Position numbers and translations under genes: made by a program. Shown here piece after piece: positions 60,744 to 64,000 of a stretch of DNA of 64,000 bases. Location of the stretch: NCBI RefSeq assembly GCF_002407185.1, contig NZ_CP023563.1:3720001-3784000 (forward strand), given 5' to 3'. The notes below the pieces were generated by a model. The model worked only from the letters and a program-made list of their open reading frames with translations, made no database searches and was not told where the DNA came from. Origin of the DNA: Brachybacterium vulturis (lineage in GTDB: Bacteria; Actinomycetota; Actinomycetes; Actinomycetales; Dermabacteraceae). Every line of letters begins with the position of its first letter. Positions within the stretch are counted from its first letter, which is position 1.

Positions 60744-62093
60744 ATGGCGATCACAGACCAGAACCCCAAGGACGTCGTCGTCCCACGCAACTTCGGCGCA
60801 TATCTCAAGAACCTCGGCCCCGGCATTGTCGTCGCGCTGGCCTGGCTCGGTACCGGAGATCTCATCGATGCCTCGGTGTCCGGGGCCAACTTCGGCTATG
60901 CCCTGCTGTGGGCGTTGCTGCTGGCCGTGCTGGCCCGGTACATCTCGGTCTCTGCCCTCTCGCGGTACCAGCTGTGCAACCGCGTGGGTGATGACACGAT
61001 CATGGACGGCTACCGCCGCATTTGGCGCGGGTTCCCCGGGATCCTCAGCACGTCGATCGTCATCCTCGGCTTTGTCTACAACTCCTATCTCTACGTCGCC
61101 ACCGGCACCGCGATCTACCACCTGCTCCTGCCCGTGGTCGACCTCGGCCCGTGGGGGATCTCCATCGGCGCGGTGTTCACCGCCGTGCTCGTCACGATCG
61201 TCGGCACGCGCAAGCGGATCTTCAAGGCACTGGAGATCGTCGCCCAGATCACGATGGCTGCCCTGGTCGTCACCTTCCTCATCGCTCTGTTCGGCTCCGG
61301 CGTAGACGTCCGGCACCTGTTCCAGGGCCTCCTCTTCGAGATCCCCGAGGGTGAGGGTGTCCTCACCGGTGTCGTGACCGCCACGGCCCTGATCGGTGCC
61401 GTCGGCGGCTCGGCCGCGAACATCCTGTACCCGTATTTCATGCGCGACAAGGGCTGGATCGGCCCGCGCTTCCGCAAGGCCCAGGTCTATGACCTTCTCT
61501 TTGCCGTCGGGGTGCTCTTCGTCCTGGTCATGTCCGTCTGGATCGTCGCGGCCGAGACCCTCCATGGCACCGGCGCCTCCATCAGCGGACCCGAGGACCT
61601 CGCCGAGATGATGCGCCTGGCCGTGGGCGACTTCGGCCCGTACCTGCTCTGGATCGCGCTGTTCTTCGTCGCCTTCATCAACATTCCGTCCCAGGCCGAC
61701 GTCTTCTCCCGCATCCTGGTCGAGTCCATCCACATGGCCAAGCCCGACCGCAAGGCACGCATGGCCACCCGGGCCACAACCCTTGGGATGCCCGCGGCGA
61801 ACTTGGTTCGGGCAGACCCCGTCTACCGCTTCCTACAGATCGGGCTGCTCACCATCGCTCCCCTGATCTTCAGTGTCCCCAATGGCCCGAACGTCGTCGT
61901 GCTCACCGTGCTCGGCAGCTCCTTCAGCGTGATCACCGTCCCGCTGATGATCTTCGGTCTGATCTACCTCACCTCGAGCAAGAAACTCATGCTCCCCGAG
62001 CACGTCAACAAGTGGTGGCAGCTCGCTCTCCTCCTCGGGGTCGGGGCGATCGGCATCTGGGCCACCTACACCGTCATCAGCGGCTGGTTCTGA
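60744..62093 (+). CDS. Nramp-like transporter lacking the DPGN metal motif
   Basis: 449 residues with about 11 helices. GPGIVVALAWLGTGDLIDAS is helix 1; metal-transporting Nramps have DPGN where this has GTGD. Helix 6 reads IGAVGGSAANILYPYF instead of the MPH-type methionine site. Otherwise the COG1914 layout is retained. Start ATG 60744 after AAGGAAG, 59 bases after the aldolase stop. Its place between a HpcH/HpaI aldolase and a four-carbon acid kinase suggests an organic substrate such as a sugar acid rather than Mn2+. Confidence 0.85.
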   Translation: MAITDQNPKDVVVPRNFGAYLKNLGPGIVVALAWLGTGDLIDASVSGANFGYALLWALLLAVLARYISVSALSRYQLCNRVGDDTIMDGYRRIWRGFPGILSTSIVILGFVYNSYLYVATGTAIYHLLLPVVDLGPWGISIGAVFTAVLVTIVGTRKRIFKALEIVAQITMAALVVTFLIALFGSGVDVRHLFQGLLFEIPEGEGVLTGVVTATALIGAVGGSAANILYPYFMRDKGWIGPRFRKAQVYDLLFAVGVLFVLVMSVWIVAAETLHGTGASISGPEDLAEMMRLAVGDFGPYLLWIALFFVAFINIPSQADVFSRILVESIHMAKPDRKARMATRATTLGMPAANLVRADPVYRFLQIGLLTIAPLIFSVPNGPNVVVLTVLGSSFSVITVPLMIFGLIYLTSSKKLMLPEHVNKWWQLALLLGVGAIGIWATYTVISGWF

Positions 62094-62122
62094 GTGGACC
62101 GCCGAGCTGAAAGGACCGCGCC

Positions 62123-63496
62123 GTGACGCCACCCGATCGCATCGTGTACGTCGTCCTCGACGACGACCCGACCGGAACCCAGTCGATTGCCGATCTCCCC
62201 ATCCTGACATCGTGGACCATCGAGGACATCTCGTGGGCACTGGCGCAGGACCGCCCTGCGGTCTACGTCCTTACGAACTCCCGGAGCCTCTCCCCAGACG
62301 ACGCGGTCCGGGTCAACCGGGAGGTGGTCAGCAACTCGCTGGCGGCCTGCCCGGCCGGCACCCGGCTCGAGTTCATCTCGAGATCCGACTCGACGCTACG
62401 AGGCCACTTCCCCCTCGAGACGGACACCATCGAGTCCGCACGTCGGACCGCGGGGCTCCCGCCGTCCGACGCCTTGCTGATCATCCCTGCGTTCCCCGAG
62501 GCAGGCCGGGTGACCCGGCAGGGCGTGCACTACACCGCCGACTCCGCCGGCAGGAAGATACCTGTCGGTGACAGCGAGTACGCCGCCGACGCCACTTTCG
62601 GTTACACCAGCTCGGATCTACGTCACTGGGTAGAGGAGAAGAGCCAGGGCCACACCCGCGCGGCCGACGTAACGCTACTTACACTCGAGCAGGTGCGAGC
62701 CGGCAGCGTAGTAGTCGCACAGGAATTGATGTCGGCACGTGGCGTCGTAGTCCTCGACTGCGAAACCACCCGTGACCTCGCAGTCCTCACAACCGCCATC
62801 CGTGACGTCACCGCCACAGGGCGGAGGCTGCTGTACCGGGTCGGCCCACCGTTCGTCCGCGCGCTCATCGGGCAGGAACCAAGCCCACCGCTGACGACCT
62901 CCGAGATCGCACGGGTCCGCACCGAAGGGGCAGGACCCGGCATGGCCGGCGGTCTCGTCGTCGTCGGCTCGCACGTTCCAATCACCACGCGCCAGCTGAC
63001 CGGTCTACGAGAACGCCATAGCATCTTTGACGTCGAGATCGACGTCGCCCGCGTCATGGACGACACCGATCGGCAGGCCCATCTGGATCAGGCGGTGGAG
63101 GCGCTTCTCGACCACCTGCCCCACGGTAACGCCGTGGTCAGCACCAGTCGGACGGTGATCCGAGCCCAAAGCGGGGACGCCTCCCTGGAGATCGCGCGGG
63201 GCGTCTCCGCCGCCCTGGTGCACGTGGTCCAACGAGTGCTTTCCGCTGGCCGACCACGCTTCGTCGTCGCAAAGGGCGGCATCACCTCCTCGGACGTAGC
63301 AACCCACGGTCTGGGATTTCGGCGTGCGTGGGCACACGGGTCGATGCTTCCCGGCCTTGTCTCCCTCTGGAGTGCCGCCGACGGCCCTGCAGTGGGCATC
63401 CCATACGTCGTATTCCCGGGCAACGTCGGCGATGCAGACGCCCTGGCCGACGTCGTCACCCGACTCAATGCCGAGACGCCTATCAGGGCGGCGTGA
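62123..63496 (+). CDS. Four-carbon acid sugar kinase (DUF1537)
   Basis: 457 residues. N-terminal VVLDDDPTGTQSIADLP and SRSDSTLRGHFPLET are the substrate-site motifs of the DUF1537/OtnK-DtnK family, which phosphorylates four-carbon sugar acids such as 3-oxo-tetronate, threonate or erythronate. The C-terminal nucleotide domain shows VAKGGITSSDVATHGLG and GIPYVVFPGNVGDADAL. GTG 62123 follows GAAAGGAC. It ends the aldolase/transporter/kinase operon. Confidence 0.9.
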   Translation: MTPPDRIVYVVLDDDPTGTQSIADLPILTSWTIEDISWALAQDRPAVYVLTNSRSLSPDDAVRVNREVVSNSLAACPAGTRLEFISRSDSTLRGHFPLETDTIESARRTAGLPPSDALLIIPAFPEAGRVTRQGVHYTADSAGRKIPVGDSEYAADATFGYTSSDLRHWVEEKSQGHTRAADVTLLTLEQVRAGSVVVAQELMSARGVVVLDCETTRDLAVLTTAIRDVTATGRRLLYRVGPPFVRALIGQEPSPPLTTSEIARVRTEGAGPGMAGGLVVVGSHVPITTRQLTGLRERHSIFDVEIDVARVMDDTDRQAHLDQAVEALLDHLPHGNAVVSTSRTVIRAQSGDASLEIARGVSAALVHVVQRVLSAGRPRFVVAKGGITSSDVATHGLGFRRAWAHGSMLPGLVSLWSAADGPAVGIPYVVFPGNVGDADALADVVTRLNAETPIRAA

Positions 63497-63583
63497 GCGG
63501 AAGCATCGCCACCCGCGGGCCCCGGCACGCGCCGATGAAGCGCCCTGGGTTTCGTTCCGGGTCTCAGCAAGGAGAATCGGAAC

Positions 63584-63895
63584 ATACCCAAGAGATTCAG
63601 CCCAGAGCTGCGTGACCGCGCCGTGCGCATGGTCCACGACCGCCAGGGTCGCGTGGGTGGTCCCCGCTCGCAGTCGATTCGTGCGGTCGCCCCGCAGCTC
63701 GGCGTCGGCGAGGACACTTTGCGGATCTGGTGCAACCGTTACGGCCCCACCGAGCTTGTGAGCCCGGGAGAGCCGCTCGAGGAGGAGGATCGGCGTTTTC
63801 GGCGGGAGCTCACGGAAGCGCAGCGCGCGAACGACACCCTGAAAGCCACCTCAGCGTTAGTCACAGCGGAACTCGACCGCCCCACGACGAAATGA
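63584..63895 (+). CDS. IS3-family transposase OrfA
   Basis: 103 residues if read from ATA 63584, with AAGGAGAA 7 bases before; MRMV at 63623 would lose the start of the HTH. IPKRFSPELRDRAVRMV, then SIRAVAPQLGVGEDTLRIW is the IS3 OrfA HTH, and the C-terminal helix is the leucine zipper-like region. Intact elements begin with ATG at the same place, so ATA may be a point mutation or a rare start. TGA overlaps the OrfB ATG as ATGA. Confidence 0.75.
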   Translation: MPKRFSPELRDRAVRMVHDRQGRVGGPRSQSIRAVAPQLGVGEDTLRIWCNRYGPTELVSPGEPLEEEDRRFRRELTEAQRANDTLKATSALVTAELDRPTTK

Positions 63896-63999
63896 TCACT
63901 TTCGTCGACACGCAGCGCGAGCAGTTCGGGGTCGAGCCCATCTGCCGCACCCTTCGTGCAACACGAATGTGGGTTCATTACATCCCTAAGCTACCGCGT
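63892..63999 (+). pseudogene. IS3-family transposase OrfB, truncated
   Basis: The frame opens MITFVDTQREQFGVEPICRTL, the normal N-terminus of IS3 OrfB (MIxFIDxxRxxFGVEPICRVL). After Thr-Leu-Arg it departs from the family (ATRMWVHYIPKLPR), which suggests truncation or an insertion near 63955. No DDE residues lie in this window. The window ends inside this frame. Confidence 0.55.
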
Positions 64000-64000
64000 C

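Larger units (their letters stand above)
63536..64000 (+). mobile_element. IS3-family element, left end, runs off the window
   Basis: TGAAGCGCCCTGGGTTTCG at 63536 is a typical IS3-family left inverted repeat. It is followed by an orfA-like and the start of an orfB-like frame. orfB matches only to about 63955, and the sequence after it is unrelated, so the element may be truncated near the window edge. Confidence 0.7.

Overview
The window is high-GC chromosomal DNA from an actinobacterium. GTG starts are common, Shine-Dalgarno sites are strong and TGATG/ATGA couplings are frequent. The gene content (Tat-secreted glycosidase, PIN and Phd-type toxin-antitoxin pairs, ECF transporter, ROK and LacI sugar loci, BCCT) would suit a Dermabacteraceae/Brachybacterium-like organism, but no marker gene fixes the genus. 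No rRNA, tRNA or CRISPR array was seen.

1-8.6 kb is a mosaic of intact genes and gene remnants: an MgtC-like fragment, a DUF4190-type membrane protein, a broken SNF2-like helicase, a Tat-exported GH18 endoglycosidase, quinone-type D-lactate dehydrogenase, a BBE-domain oxidoreductase remnant, an SDR and a sulfatase. 8.6-15.3 kb is an oligosaccharide locus: a GH20 hexosaminidase divergent from a ROK regulator, then a lipoprotein binding protein and two LplB/LplC-type permeases. Two similar 18-19 bp elements, in the GH20/ROK intergenic region and before the binding-protein gene, look like shared operators. 15.3-27.7 kb carries a deaminase, a TetR + diaminopropionate-ammonia-lyase-like pair divergent from a drug-type MFS pump with an operator inside its promoter, an Xre-ImmA/IrrE + PIN pair, a BCCT transporter, a PRC-barrel protein, and a three-gene pRiA4b/NmrA/ribokinase operon.

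27.7-33.2 kb is a worn region: VapBC with an altered toxin active site, a Phd antitoxin with a RelE-like toxin carrying a long extra C-terminus, a lipoprotein pseudogene, a Pif1-like helicase pseudogene, a cysteine-peptidase tail beside a chagasin-like lipoprotein, and a broken second copy of the ImmA tail. 33.2-39.5 kb is a compact nucleoside operon: ribokinase, LacI, ECF S, T, A and A' components and nucleoside hydrolase. It appears to import nucleosides, split them and phosphorylate the ribose. 39.9-45.3 kb is a glucuronide/glycoside locus: beta-glucuronidase convergent on a GH3 enzyme and a GPH-type sugar symporter.

46.6-58.6 kb looks like a defence island: a UPF1-like SF1 helicase, an IS21 remnant, an intact IS30 element, a lower-GC single-polypeptide type ISP restriction-modification enzyme, a second R-M protein that stops exactly at its methyltransferase motif I, and two conserved proteins of unknown function. 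The second of these has a leader RNA with several hairpins, one of which contains its ribosome binding site. 58.6-63.5 kb is a sugar-acid operon: FadR-type GntR, broken class II aldolase, HpcH/HpaI aldolase, a transporter of Nramp fold that lacks the metal motif, and a DUF1537 kinase. A near-perfect operator lies before the aldolase. The window ends in a truncated IS3-family element.
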